Source: Roseiarcus sp963784805 (GTDB lineage: Bacteria; Pseudomonadota; Alphaproteobacteria; Rhizobiales; Beijerinckiaceae). From it: a DNA stretch of 64,000 nucleotides. Shown in pieces: positions 35,716-44,886 of this stretch; position 1 is the stretch's first letter, and the number at the start of each line of letters is the position of its first letter. The stretch lies in the NCBI GenBank assembly GCA_963784805.1, contig CAWASR010000019.1, positions 124,001 to 188,000 on the forward strand, in the 5' to 3' direction. The notes under the pieces were generated by a model. That model saw only the letters and a program-made list of their open reading frames with translations. It was not told the origin of the DNA and searched no databases. The translations under genes and the position numbers were made by a program.

Positions 35716-36432
35716 AACGCCCTCCCCCATCAATCAGCCGGCGGTCGCATCCTCCCAATCTTTGAAAGGCGCGCGGGCCGGACCCGTTCAATGCAGAAGT
35801 CTTAGCAGTCTTTGACCGGGCGTGATGTGAGCCACGTCACATGTCCATCCGCGTCAAGTCCGCTTCCGGACGACTCCAGTACTGGAGCGCGACGTAGCCA
35901 GGCGCCAGAGTCTCGCCGTCAGCAGCGTCGCTGAGTGATCACGACGGCCGATATCTGTTCGATGCGGCAATTCTTGCGGGGGACGTAACGCGCCGGACCG
36001 AGGCGGCGGATTGTTGAGGAGGTCGGCAGTCGGGCGAGAGGGAGGCGGTGTGCGGAAAGCGCCTGCCGGTTTAACCGGCGCGCTCCTTGCGCATGTTGCC
36101 ACATTCTCATGGTTCTCGCGTTTCGGCAAGAAATTGTCGTGCCTTCTTCAATCTGACACGCCGGCAGTCGGCCCCGATCGAGGGGCGCTCAGCCTAATAC
36201 TCTATCATTCTATCAAATAGTTACATTATTTTGCCGGCATAGCAGGCGACTCCCATGCTCCCCCGCGCTCGGATGACGAGACTGGCCGATCCAACCGTGT
36301 CGCCCCCCGCGAACGCCGCGGGGGCCCAGAGTGCAGGGGCCGGACCATCCCGACGGAGCGTTTGCTCACGCCGCGCTTCGTAGAAGGATCGTTGGATGAC
36401 CGAGCGCCGCGGCGCGGGCGGCTTGGATTACC
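35716..36432. other. Region without convincing genes (about 700 bp)
   Basis: Several short frames exist on both strands but none has a good ribosome-binding site with family-like sequence. The first 100 bp would hold the promoter of the membrane protein. A GC-rich hairpin-like stretch lies around 36305-36330. The repeat element starts at 36433. Confidence 0.4.
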
Positions 36433-36990
36433 ATGACACTTACTCAATTCCCTTTATCCGCGTTGACGGCTTAGGGGGCTGATTTTTTCCTGCATTTCAT
36501 AGCGAACTTAAGCATCACATCAACAAACGTACGCAAAAATCTGACAACAAATGAATACAGCACCAAGGCGAAGATTTTGGCGACAATTCCTTTCTGATTC
36601 TCAAAAGCCATGCTATCCTGACGTTTGCCTCGATCCAGCGGCGCGGGCCACGGCGGCCAGGAGGGTCGGCATGGCGCAGGAGACGGCGTCCGCTTCGAAG
36701 CGGCGGCTCAACGGGCTTGGCCGGGAAAACGCGGCGGTTGAGGATTGTCGCGCGGCTTATGCGAGGGCTGAGTTTATGCGGAGGTCGCGGGCAGGCGCCG
36801 CGGGGCCGGAGGGAGGGCGGCGGCGAGGCATAGGGGGCGGGAGGCGGCGCGAATTTTTTGTTTGGATTCGCGCGTAAGCCCTTGAAAAGACCAAATTCGT
36901 GGAAAGAAAAGACTTTCCTTTCCTTCCCTTTTATTTTCCTTTGCTTCCCTGCGGACTTTCCCAAGCTTCCCTTGGGCTTTCCTTAAGTTC
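36433..36990 (+). repeat. Dispersed ~550-bp element, copy A
   Basis: The first 23 bases (beginning ATGACACTTACTCAATTC) are identical to the reverse complement of 48057-48079. Similarity continues through a promoter-like segment (TTTCTGATT...GCTATCCTG at 36591-36620), a small ORF (36671-36877) and a purine/pyrimidine-skewed tail with the hairpin GGAAAG-N6-CTTTCC at 36901-36918, to about 36990. Copy B (47534-48079) lies in the opposite direction. Unit length is almost equal (about 557 and 546 bp). No transposase is encoded, so it could be a MITE-like or small-gene cassette. Confidence 0.72.
36671..36877 (+). CDS. Small basic protein of the dispersed element, copy A (68 aa)
   Basis: The ATG has AGGAGGG 5 bases upstream. 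The protein is Arg/Gly/Ala-rich and has a counterpart of 69 aa in copy B. Shared parts are ASKRR-NGL-x-x-E near residues 8-19 and the C-terminal end [FI]-[VI]-W-I-R-A. The middle differs by several substitutions and gaps, so the ends are better kept than the centre. This conservation suggests either a real small protein or a constrained RNA; I cannot tell which. Confidence 0.45.
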   Translation: MAQETASASKRRLNGLGRENAAVEDCRAAYARAEFMRRSRAGAAGPEGGRRRGIGGGRRREFFVWIRA

Positions 36991-37116
36991 AATTCGTAAG
37001 TATCGTAATTTATCCCGGCGAAGACCTGTTTTAAGGCCTCGCTCGAGACCGGCGGCCCCGCGCGTCGAATGCCGTCTCGGCGCCTGGATCGCTTGGGATT
37101 GGCGCCAGCGAACGTC

Positions 37117-37692
37117 TCAATCCAGGCGAGGCGATTGGGCCGCGAACTGGTTGAGACGGTCGATCATTTCGGCGCTGTCCCAGTCGGCCGCGCCCTCGCG
37201 GAAGCCGACCGGCGCGCCGTCGCGGCCGAGAATGACGGTCGACGGCATCCCGTGAGCGGCGATTTCGCTCTCCAGAACGCCTTTGGGGTCGAGATACAGT
37301 TTAAGACGCCGCAGTCCCATCGCGTCGAATGCGCGTTTGGACCGGGTGTCGCCGAGCGCGTCTTTGGTCACGGCCACAATGGCGAAATCCTTGGGCGACA
37401 GCCGACCGGCGAGACGGTCGAGAGACGGCAATTCGGTAAGGCAGGGGACGCACCACGGCGCCCAGAGGTTCAGGATCAAAACTTTGCCGCGAAACGAATC
37501 GACCGCGACCTTCGCGCCCGTCTCATCGAGGAAAGAGCTGAGCTTTGCGGACTCCTCGGTCCCCAGCCCGTCAATCTCGGTCCTCGGGAGGGGATTGAAT
37601 TCGCGCCAGACCGTCAGTGCGAGCAGTCCGGCGACGACAGCAGCCAGAACAGCCGCCCCCCTGCGCGCCGCCCCGGCCTTCAGCGCCCGCAT
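37117..37692 (-). CDS. TlpA-like membrane-anchored thioredoxin
   Basis: A 191-aa protein with one N-terminal transmembrane anchor (GAAVLAAVVAGLLALTVW) and a thioredoxin fold facing the periplasm, active site LWAPWCVPC. The cis-Pro region is HGMPSTVIL. Such proteins reduce apo-cytochrome c or deliver copper-site thiols for oxidase assembly. It follows the oxidase subunit I-like gene by 5 bp, which supports an assembly role in place of a SCO/SenC protein. An ATG at 37731 inside that gene is an alternative start. Confidence 0.82.
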   Translation of the reverse strand: MRALKAGAARRGAAVLAAVVAGLLALTVWREFNPLPRTEIDGLGTEESAKLSSFLDETGAKVAVDSFRGKVLILNLWAPWCVPCLTELPSLDRLAGRLSPKDFAIVAVTKDALGDTRSKRAFDAMGLRRLKLYLDPKGVLESEIAAHGMPSTVILGRDGAPVGFREGAADWDSAEMIDRLNQFAAQSPRLD

Positions 37693-37697
37693 CGCAC

Positions 37698-39116
37698 TCA
37701 GCCGTTCGCGCGCGCGACCGCGGGGCGCCATAGCGCTCGAACGGCGACCACGATGAAGGCCGCCCCGCCGAGAATGGTGAAGATCGAGGCGATGCCGTGC
37801 ACGGCCATGCCGGCCGCGGCGACGGCGTCGAGGGACCCGACTCCGTCCGGCGTCTTGCGCGCCGCGCCGTAGCCGCCGGCGACGAACATGGCGATCGAGG
37901 CGATGAACTGTCCCCCGCCATAAAGTCCGATCAGGATTCGGGTCGCCCGCGCGGACGCCTGTCCGCGCCCGAGCTCATCCAGGCCGAACGTCAGCAGCAT
38001 GCCGACGCTGGAGACGCTGACCGCCGTGATCACGGCGTGATAATGCGCGGGCGTGCGGGTGTCCGAGCCGGTAATCAGGAAGCCCATGACGCCCCCGAGC
38101 GCGAACAGCGCCACCGACATCGCCAGAGCGAAGAAGGCCGGATCGCGCCATGGCCACCCCGACGGCGGCCGAAGCGCCCGGGCGTTGGCGATGAGCGAGG
38201 CGGCGAATAAGACCGAAGGTAGGGCTATGCCGAACTGCAGCAGGCGGAACGCCTCGTGCTGATTGTCGGAAAACGGCGGGAAAGCGGCGTAGAAGATCGG
38301 CGCCAGTATCGACAGCGCTACGATGAGCAGGACCGCCAGCCGAAATACGCCGCCATGAACCGCACTTCCCCCCAGGCTGCGGCGGGCGAGGATCGACCAG
38401 TTGGTCAGCATCAGCGTCGCATAGACGAACTGCAGCACGTGGCCGCCGCCCCAGAACAACCGATCGCGCGAAGACGCCAGCTCGCCTTGTCGCGCGAGCA
38501 ACCCCGCCGCGATCGCGAAGCAAAGGAGCGACATGCAATAGATGAACCCGCCGGCGGACATTGCAAACGCCATCGGGGGCAACCTCGCCAGCCGACCCGG
38601 CAGATTGACCATGAGCCGGGTCACGGGCGCCAGAACGCCCAGCGCCAGAGCCAGGAGGCCGAGATCGTAGGCCGGATGACGGATGAGTGGGATATAATTG
38701 GTCAGCTCCGGCCGGGTCGCATCGAGGAACGCCGGCGCGAACAGACACGGAAAGGCGATCAGCACCGCGCCTTGCCCGATCCGCCCGAGGATCGCGGCGC
38801 GCGTGTCCTCGCCAGCCATCCGTAAGGTGGCGTACGAAGTCAGGAAGGCGAATATCCCCATTAGCCAGACTGCCAGCGAGAACACCACGTGGATCACGAG
38901 GCCCTTGTAGAAGAACCCGATTGGCCAAAACGGCGCCTTGTCCATTCCCGGGACGCGCGAGAGCGCGAGCAGAAAGGCGAACACGCCGGCGACCGCGAGC
39001 GCGCCGACGGCTAGCCACGCCCATCCGACAAGTTCGCGCCTCAACGCGCCCGCGAGACCGGCGGCCGACGCGAATTCAAGGCCGGAACGAGAATGCGACT
39101 GCGCCAGTTCGCTCAT
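37698..39116 (-). CDS. Heme-copper oxidase subunit I-like protein
   Basis: A 472-aa, 12-helix membrane protein of the COX1/NorB superfamily. Candidate heme and copper ligands: His in GLVIHVVFSLAVW (low-spin heme), His in FWGGGHVLQFVY (Cu or FeB site, helix 6) and the HxH of PAHYHAVITAV (helix 10). The usual His-His pair of helix 7 is not seen; that region shows one His (DNQHEAF). This resembles divergent oxidase or nitric-oxide-reductase-like subunits such as NorY of sNOR, but no CuA subunit II gene is beside it. It lies between DUF420 and TlpA-like genes. Confidence 0.78.
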   Translation of the reverse strand: MSELAQSHSRSGLEFASAAGLAGALRRELVGWAWLAVGALAVAGVFAFLLALSRVPGMDKAPFWPIGFFYKGLVIHVVFSLAVWLMGIFAFLTSYATLRMAGEDTRAAILGRIGQGAVLIAFPCLFAPAFLDATRPELTNYIPLIRHPAYDLGLLALALGVLAPVTRLMVNLPGRLARLPPMAFAMSAGGFIYCMSLLCFAIAAGLLARQGELASSRDRLFWGGGHVLQFVYATLMLTNWSILARRSLGGSAVHGGVFRLAVLLIVALSILAPIFYAAFPPFSDNQHEAFRLLQFGIALPSVLFAASLIANARALRPPSGWPWRDPAFFALAMSVALFALGGVMGFLITGSDTRTPAHYHAVITAVSVSSVGMLLTFGLDELGRGQASARATRILIGLYGGGQFIASIAMFVAGGYGAARKTPDGVGSLDAVAAAGMAVHGIASIFTILGGAAFIVVAVRALWRPAVARANG

Positions 39117-39123
39117 ATTTCCG

Positions 39124-39558
39124 CTAGCTAACGTTCAGCGGGTAGAGATGGACCGCCATCACATACACCGCCAGCCCCGAAGCGGCGACGAAGAGCCACA
39201 TCGGCAGAGTCACGCGGGCGATGCGCCGGTGCGCGTCGAAACGACGCGTCAGCGCGTTGTACAGCGTCAACGGCACGAGTACCGCGACCGCGAAGGCCAT
39301 CACCACGTGGACCGCGAGAAGCGTGAAATAGATCGGTCGAATCGCGCCATAGCCGCCGAATTTCGCCAGGCCGGCGGAGGCGTGATAGACGAGATAGACC
39401 GCCAGAAAGGCGACGCCAAGGCCGATCGCCACCATCATCGTGCGGCGGTGTCCTTCGCGATCTTTCGCCCGAATGCGGCTATACGCCCGAAGGAGAACAA
39501 CGATCGTCGCCGCGTTGATCGCGGCCATCACGTGGGTCAGATCGTGGATGGCGATCAC
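39124..39558 (-). CDS. DUF420-family membrane protein (CtaM-like)
   Basis: A 144-aa four-helix protein: AAINAATIVVLLRAYSRIR, REGHRRTMMVAIGLG, YLVYHASAGLAKFGG, and DAHRRIARVTLPMWLFVAASG with His residues typical of the family. DUF420 proteins (CtaM in Staphylococcus) assist maturation of heme-copper oxidases. The start is a GTG at 39558 that overlaps the stop of the preceding 47-aa gene by 4 bp; codons further upstream belong to that gene's sequence. Confidence 0.8.
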   Translation of the reverse strand: MIAIHDLTHVMAAINAATIVVLLRAYSRIRAKDREGHRRTMMVAIGLGVAFLAVYLVYHASAGLAKFGGYGAIRPIYFTLLAVHVVMAFAVAVLVPLTLYNALTRRFDAHRRIARVTLPMWLFVAASGLAVYVMAVHLYPLNVS

Positions 39559-39698
39559 GACGGCGGCAATCCGTACTTGATGGCCTTGACGATGATGCCG
39601 ACGTACATGAGAGCCGCAAGCGCGGCGAGCGCCGCGAAGAGGATCCATTTGCCTCGCTTCGCCGAACGCCCGGACTTCGGTGCGGCCGTCCCCTTCAT
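39555..39698 (-). CDS. Small single-span membrane protein, 47 aa, oxidase operon
   Basis: The frame starts at ATG 39698: a basic N-terminus (TAAPKSGRSAKRGK) then one helix (WILFAALAALAALMYVGII). It overlaps DUF420 by 4 bp and follows ctaB by 40 bp, so it is embedded in the operon. The pattern matches the small accessory subunit or assembly peptide often found beside ctaB (CoxF-like), but the sequence is too short to name. Confidence 0.7.
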   Translation of the reverse strand: MKGTAAPKSGRSAKRGKWILFAALAALAALMYVGIIVKAIKYGLPPS

Positions 39699-39738
39699 CG
39701 GCGCTGTCCATTCCAGCAATTGGCCATTCCGCGCGCCG

Positions 39739-40662
39739 CTACCTCAGAGTGACCTCGGCAAGCATCGCCGCAAATAGAATGAACAGGTAGAGGATCGAGA
39801 AGCCGAAAAGCGACATTGCCGCCTTGCGCCGAGGCAACTCGTCGCCGTCGCGCAGACGATAGAGCGCGACAGCCCGCCAAAGGAACACGGCGCCGCACGC
39901 AGCCGCAATCACACCGTAGAACAGTCCGACGCCGGCAATAAGAAGCGGACCGAAGGACGAAGCCACCACCAGCAGCGAATAGATCAGAATTTGACGGCAC
40001 GTCGCGGTTGGGCCAGCGACATTGGGAAGCATCGGCACATTGACCCGCTCATAGTCGGCGCCGCGGCACAACGCCAACGCCCAAAAATGCGGCGGCGTCC
40101 ATAGGAAGATGACGACGAACATCGCGATCGGACCCGCCGACAGGCTGTTCGCAGCCGCTGCCCAGCCGATTACGGGTGGCAGCGCTCCCGCCGCGCCGCC
40201 GATCACGATATTGAGCGGAGTGCTGCGTTTCAGGACCATCGTATAGAGCGGAATGTAAATGGCGATTGTAAGCGCGAGCAAACCGCCAGCGAGCCAGTTC
40301 ACCTGCGCCCCGAGCGCGGCCACCGACACCACAGCCAGCAAAACGCCAATCGCCAGCGCCTCCCGCGCGAGGACGGCGCCCCGCGGTATGGGCCGCATCG
40401 CAGTGCGTGACATCATGGCGTCGATGTCGGCGTCCCACCACATATTGAGCGCGCCGCAGGCCCCTGCCCCCGCAGCCATCGCCGAAAGTGTGGTGAAGAG
40501 CTTCATCCAGTCGACATGTCCCGGCGCCAGCGCGTAGCCGACGGCGCCGGTGAACACGACGAGCGACATGACGCGCGGCTTCAGCAGAACGAGATGATCA
40601 AACACGCGCCCGCGCGACGGCGAGATTGGTCGCGTACTTGTGTTCCGTACAACCGTTTCCAT
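39739..40662 (-). CDS. ctaB: Protoheme IX farnesyltransferase (heme O synthase)
   Basis: A 307-aa UbiA-family prenyltransferase. Key motifs are NMWWDADIDAMMSRTAMRP (first Asp-rich, N-x-x-x-D-x-x-x-D) and YTMVLKRSTPLNIVIGG; it has about nine helices. It makes heme O from protoheme IX for heme-copper oxidases, the step before CtaA, which is at 29818. It is the first gene of the oxidase-like operon. ATG at 40662 chosen; a TTG at 40674 is in frame. Confidence 0.93.
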   Translation of the reverse strand: METVVRNTSTRPISPSRGRVFDHLVLLKPRVMSLVVFTGAVGYALAPGHVDWMKLFTTLSAMAAGAGACGALNMWWDADIDAMMSRTAMRPIPRGAVLAREALAIGVLLAVVSVAALGAQVNWLAGGLLALTIAIYIPLYTMVLKRSTPLNIVIGGAAGALPPVIGWAAAANSLSAGPIAMFVVIFLWTPPHFWALALCRGADYERVNVPMLPNVAGPTATCRQILIYSLLVVASSFGPLLIAGVGLFYGVIAAACGAVFLWRAVALYRLRDGDELPRRKAAMSLFGFSILYLFILFAAMLAEVTLR

Positions 40663-40896
40663 TCTCGACGCCAAATCCCGGCTTCCGTATTGGTCCGCAT
40701 CCTCGCGTCGGCGCCTCGAAACGCTCAGCGAAGTCTCGGCGCGCCCTCCCGGCGCCGCTTCGCGTCGGAAGAACCGACGATGCAGCCCGATTGCACGCCA
40801 CGCCGGCCGCTCGTAAGTTCGGCCTGCGTCAAATCCAACGACGATCGGAACGGAAGGTCAAGCGTCGTCGGATTGAATGGATCCGATAGACGCCCT

Positions 40897-42705
40897 TCAG
40901 CCGCGCCAAATTGTCGCACCCGCGTCCGTCAATGCTGCGGCTCCGACATGAAATTGCAGCCGCGCCAGGCGCGCGTATACACCGCCGCGCGCGACCAGCG
41001 AAGCGTGGTCGCCCTCCTCGACAATTCGCCCGGACTCCATCACCAGAATCCGGTCGGCCTTAAGCACGGTCGCAAGTCGGTGGGCGATAACCAGTGTCGT
41101 TCGTCCATTCATCACATCGTCGAGCGCGGCCTGTACTTGCGCCTCGTTCTCCGCGTCGAGGGCCGAGGTCGCCTCGTCGAGCAGCAGCACAGCGGCATCT
41201 TTCAGGATTGCCCGCGCGATCGCCAACCGCTGCTTCTCCCCACCTGACAGAGTCACGCCGCGCTCGCCGAGCTCCGTCGCATAGCCTTTGTCGAGTTCGC
41301 GGATGAAGTCGTCCGCCGCCGCCCGGCGCGCCGCCGTCTGGACCGCGCGATCGCTCGCGCCGGCGCGACCATAGGCGATGTTCTCCGCAACCGTAACGCC
41401 GAAAATCGAAGGGTCCTGAGGTACGGGCGCAATGCGGGTGCGAAGGTCCTTGGGATCGACGGCCTTCACATCGACGCCGTCGACGAGGACCCGGCCCTCG
41501 TCACAATCGTAAAAGCGCATGATGAGCTGGAACAGCGTCGACTTGCCTGCCCCCGAAACGCCAACAATCGCCACCCGTTCGCCGGGCGCGATAACGAAAC
41601 TGAGATCGTCGAACACTCGCGCGTCCGGCGCGCTCTTGTAGGCAAAGCTGACATGCTCGAAAGCGATCGCGCCGCGCGGCGGCGTCGGCATTGCAAGCGG
41701 TCTAGGCGGCGCAACGATGAGCGGCCGCACCGCCAGAATTTCGGCGATGCGCCCTGCGGATCCGGCGGTGGCGGCCGCTTCGCTCCACACCTGCGACAAT
41801 TCGCCGAGCGACGTCGCGGCGAGAACGGCGAACAGCACGAATTGCGACAAAAGGCCTGCTGTCATCCGACCCGCCAGCACGTCGCGCGCGCCTAGCCACA
41901 ACACGAAGACGACGCTGCAAAAGGCGAGCGAAACCGCGATCGCGATCAGGAGAGAACGCGTAACCGTGGCGGCGCGGGCGGCGCGATAAGTGCTCTCAAT
42001 CGCCTCGGCGAAATGCGCCTTGCTGCCCGATTCGGCGCCGAACGCCTGCATCGTGCGCACGGCGCCGAGACTCTCGGCCGCGAAGGCGGTCGCTTCGGCC
42101 AGTCTGTCCTGAGCGTGCCGGGAGCGCCGCCGCACGATGCTGCCTGAAGCGATCAGCGGCGCGGCGATCACTGGAATGGCCACGAGTTCCAGCGCCGACA
42201 GCTTCGGACTGGTGTAGACCATCAACGCAGTCGAACCGACGAACATGAACAGATTGCGCAGCGCTGTCGAAGCTGAGGAACCGAAGGCCGCCTTGATCTG
42301 GGTCGTGTCGGCGGTCAGTCGCGAGACCAGTTCGCCGATACGCGCGCGGTCATAAAACGAGGCGTCGAGCCCCGTGAGATGGGCGAATACATCCCGGCGC
42401 AGATCCGCGACCACGCGCTCGCCAAGCGTGGTGACGAGATAGTAGCGCGTCGCCGCCGCCAGAGCGATGACCAGCACAACGCCCGCCACGACCAGGAAAT
42501 ATACGTCGATCGTGCCGCCACTGTCCTTCGAGAAGCCAAAATCAATCATCCGCCGCAGGGCGAACGGAACCGTCAGTGTCGCAACGGACGATACTATGAG
42601 CGCCGCCAAAGCGGCGATCGCCCGTCCTAGATGGCGCCGAGCGTAGCGGATCAGCGGCGCCAGCGCACGGAGAGAGGCCGATTTCGCTGCGGGCTCGGTG
42701 GTCAT
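40897..42705 (-). CDS. ABC transporter, fused permease and ATPase (lipid/drug exporter type)
   Basis: A 602-aa half-transporter. The N-terminal six-helix domain (ABC_membrane) is followed by an ABC ATPase with GVSGAGKST, LSGGEKQRLAIARAI and LLLDEATSALD. It should work as a homodimer to export lipid or hydrophobic compounds (MsbA/LmrA type). The ATG at 42705 has GGAAGG 4-6 bases upstream, whereas the frame continues to 43107 through non-family sequence. It stands alone. Confidence 0.9.
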   Translation of the reverse strand: MTTEPAAKSASLRALAPLIRYARRHLGRAIAALAALIVSSVATLTVPFALRRMIDFGFSKDSGGTIDVYFLVVAGVVLVIALAAATRYYLVTTLGERVVADLRRDVFAHLTGLDASFYDRARIGELVSRLTADTTQIKAAFGSSASTALRNLFMFVGSTALMVYTSPKLSALELVAIPVIAAPLIASGSIVRRRSRHAQDRLAEATAFAAESLGAVRTMQAFGAESGSKAHFAEAIESTYRAARAATVTRSLLIAIAVSLAFCSVVFVLWLGARDVLAGRMTAGLLSQFVLFAVLAATSLGELSQVWSEAAATAGSAGRIAEILAVRPLIVAPPRPLAMPTPPRGAIAFEHVSFAYKSAPDARVFDDLSFVIAPGERVAIVGVSGAGKSTLFQLIMRFYDCDEGRVLVDGVDVKAVDPKDLRTRIAPVPQDPSIFGVTVAENIAYGRAGASDRAVQTAARRAAADDFIRELDKGYATELGERGVTLSGGEKQRLAIARAILKDAAVLLLDEATSALDAENEAQVQAALDDVMNGRTTLVIAHRLATVLKADRILVMESGRIVEEGDHASLVARGGVYARLARLQFHVGAAALTDAGATIWRG

Positions 42706-42809
42706 GGGCCCTTCCATAGCCGCTTTGGCGGCGAAAGACATGCCCCGGCGGCTACCTTCCGGCGGCGCCGCGAAGGCGCGCGACGGAGCTGCGCCCGAGG
42801 GCCTGACGC

Positions 42810-43370
42810 TTATAGTTGCGGGGTCCATTCGACGAGCGATACTTCCTCGTCGAGACGCTGAGTTTCGCCCGCCTTCAGCCCCGCCTCGGTCAGGACGTCC
42901 TCGGGAGAGCAGCCGAGCCGGCACTCCGCGAACAGAGGCACGCCCCCCGGCAGCTTCACCTTGGTGGCGCGGCTGAGATAGAAAACGTCGTAGCCAATTT
43001 TCAGAAAATAACTGTATATGTGCGGACCGCCGAGAACCGCGACAGTGCCCGAAGGACATCCGACCGACGCACAGGCATCCTCGAGCGACGCGCCGGCAGG
43101 ATTCCAAAGCCTGGCGTTTGCGTTGCCCGGGTCAGGAGCCAGGGCGGCGACTTGGCGCGTCAGGATCAACCGGCGCCGCTTCGGTGAGTTTGGCTGATCT
43201 TCCTGCGACAGCCGACTGTGCGCCACGACGGCGGCGCAATTCAGTCCTGCCTCAAAAAAGCGCTGGTCCGCTTCGAGCTCGAGCGATTTCGGCATCGACC
43301 GGGTTTCATCCGCGATCATGCCGTCCACGGACGCGATGGCATAGGCTACAATGCGGAAGGGCCCACGCAT
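42810..43370 (-). CDS. RibD C-terminal/dihydrofolate-reductase-like protein (1)
   Basis: A 186-aa protein with the DHFR-like fold: an IVAYAIASVDGMIAD opening, RRLILTRQV in the middle and VAVLGGPHIYSYFLKIGYDVFYLS near the end. These match the RibD_C superfamily (pyrimidine reductase or DHFR-like). The substrate is unknown. It is divergent from a paralogue at 43655 with 284 bp between, and shares with it GG-x-x(2)-[VI][FY]-x-x-FL-x-IG[YF]D. Confidence 0.72.
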   Translation of the reverse strand: MRGPFRIVAYAIASVDGMIADETRSMPKSLELEADQRFFEAGLNCAAVVAHSRLSQEDQPNSPKRRRLILTRQVAALAPDPGNANARLWNPAGASLEDACASVGCPSGTVAVLGGPHIYSYFLKIGYDVFYLSRATKVKLPGGVPLFAECRLGCSPEDVLTEAGLKAGETQRLDEEVSLVEWTPQL

Positions 43371-43654
43371 GCTCGATCTCCCTCGGTTCCAGTCGCCGAC
43401 AGGCGATCGCGCTATGAAACGAACGCATCAATGCTTTGGATTACGTTCGCCGACGGAATGCGAAACATCTCCAAATTGGGCTGGCTCAACTCGACGATCT
43501 AGAGGATTGCGCCAGCGACCGCAATCGGCCATATCGCGAGCGCGGCGATGACCATTCCATTGACCGGCGACACCATGCCATTTCGGCGAAACAGCGACAG
43601 CGACCGGCAAACGACGATGGCCACCGTCGGTCGGGAAACGCGGCTCGCCAGCAG

Positions 43655-44314
43655 ATGCCGACAGGCGCGGGACGCCCGAATGCGGAGGCTAGTCTCATAA
43701 GCACGCTGAGCCGCGACAAGGCAAAGAACCGCCCGACCGAAATCGCTGGCTATGCCATCGTCTCGGACGACAACAGGATCGCCGGCCCGGACGGTCTCGT
43801 TCCTATTTCCCTGCGCAATGAAAGAGATTGGGACTATTACCAGCAGGCGTTGGCGCGCTCTGACCTTATCGTGTTCGGCCGTCGCAGTCACGACGCCGAA
43901 CCTAATGTGAGAGGCGACCGACGTTTGGTGATTTCGAGGACGGTGTCCGGGCTCGAGGAACGCGCCGACGCTTGGTGGTGGAGCCCGGCGCGCATAACTT
44001 GGATGGAAGTCGCGAAAATGCTGCTGCCTCTTGGCGGCGACGTGGCGGTGCCAGGCGGCCGGGACGTGTTCGATCTGTTCTTGGGGATCGGCTTCGACGC
44101 ATTTCATTTGTCGCGCGCGCATGGCGTCAAGCTTTCCGGCGGGCGGGCGGTTTTTTCCGCCTGCGATAGGGGCATGTCAGCGGAGGCCGTGCTTGCGGGC
44201 GCGGGCTTGCACGTCAGCGAAATGATCGCCCTCGATCCGCAGCGCGGAGTCGACATGAACGTCTGGCGCGCCGTCCGCGAAACCGCCGAACGATCCGAGG
44301 GCGGACATCGTTGA
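43655..44314 (+). CDS. RibD C-terminal/dihydrofolate-reductase-like protein (2)
   Basis: A 219-aa paralogue of the previous entry. The core begins IAGYAIVSDDNRIAGPDGL and has VAVPGGRDVFDLFLGIGFD and FHLSRAHGVKLSGG. The ATG at 43655 adds about 30 residues before the fold; the frame is open further upstream without coding character. The pair may act on related substrates, as a duplicated divergent arrangement, but nothing identifies them. Confidence 0.68.
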   Translation: MPTGAGRPNAEASLISTLSRDKAKNRPTEIAGYAIVSDDNRIAGPDGLVPISLRNERDWDYYQQALARSDLIVFGRRSHDAEPNVRGDRRLVISRTVSGLEERADAWWWSPARITWMEVAKMLLPLGGDVAVPGGRDVFDLFLGIGFDAFHLSRAHGVKLSGGRAVFSACDRGMSAEAVLAGAGLHVSEMIALDPQRGVDMNVWRAVRETAERSEGGHR

Positions 44315-44348
44315 ATGGGTCGATTGGCAAACCTCCTGCGGCTGGGAA

Positions 44349-44801
44349 CTATTGGGAGCCGCGACCCAACCTCAATTCTTCAATTAGAGCTGGCGCAGCG
44401 CCCAGGTCGGAAAAACGAACCCAATCCGGCTCGAACCGCAGGAAGAGCGTATGGGGATCACTGTCAAACTGACGAGCGTTGGGATGGGCGGCATAGTGGG
44501 CCGCCTTTGCAGCCTCAGTCTCCGCGGCCAAGGTCAGGGCTCGCAACGCACCGCGCATCTGCACCGTCACCCAATCGACTTCGCTCCACCCTATCGCCAC
44601 CGAGGCTCGTGGATTCTCGCGACAATCCCTGGCTTTTGCAGTTCGGTCGTCGGTGCTAAAGTATAGAGCAGGCAGTTCGACTGCACAGGAGTAATGCATC
44701 ACGCTTGAATGCGGCTCTCCGCTGGACGCGCAGGTTGAAAGTACGGAGACCCTGCCTTCGCGCAAATACCTAAAAAGTCTCTCTCGGGTTTCCGGGGACA
44801 T
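44349..44801 (-). CDS. Pyridoxamine 5'-phosphate oxidase-related FMN-binding protein
   Basis: A 150-aa split-barrel protein: RVSVLSTCASSGEPHSSVMHY, then TDDRTAKARDCRENPRASVAIG (phosphate-binding Arg/Lys) and VQMRGALRAL. Such proteins reduce or oxidise flavin-linked substrates (F420- or FMN-dependent); the exact role is open. GGAGG lies 7 bases before the ATG. Confidence 0.78.
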   Translation of the reverse strand: MSPETRERLFRYLREGRVSVLSTCASSGEPHSSVMHYSCAVELPALYFSTDDRTAKARDCRENPRASVAIGWSEVDWVTVQMRGALRALTLAAETEAAKAAHYAAHPNARQFDSDPHTLFLRFEPDWVRFSDLGAAPALIEELRLGRGSQ

Positions 44802-44886
44802 TGATTTCCTCCAACCTTCATCGCCGCATCAGCTAGTGGAAGACTTATCGAACGTTCGAAAAGCACTCCGCCCGCGTTCCGGCGCT

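Noticed and set aside
36226..36447. Reverse frame of 73 codons next to repeat copy A
   Set aside because: Low-complexity basic sequence without ribosome-binding site; it overlaps the repeat start and has no counterpart at copy B.
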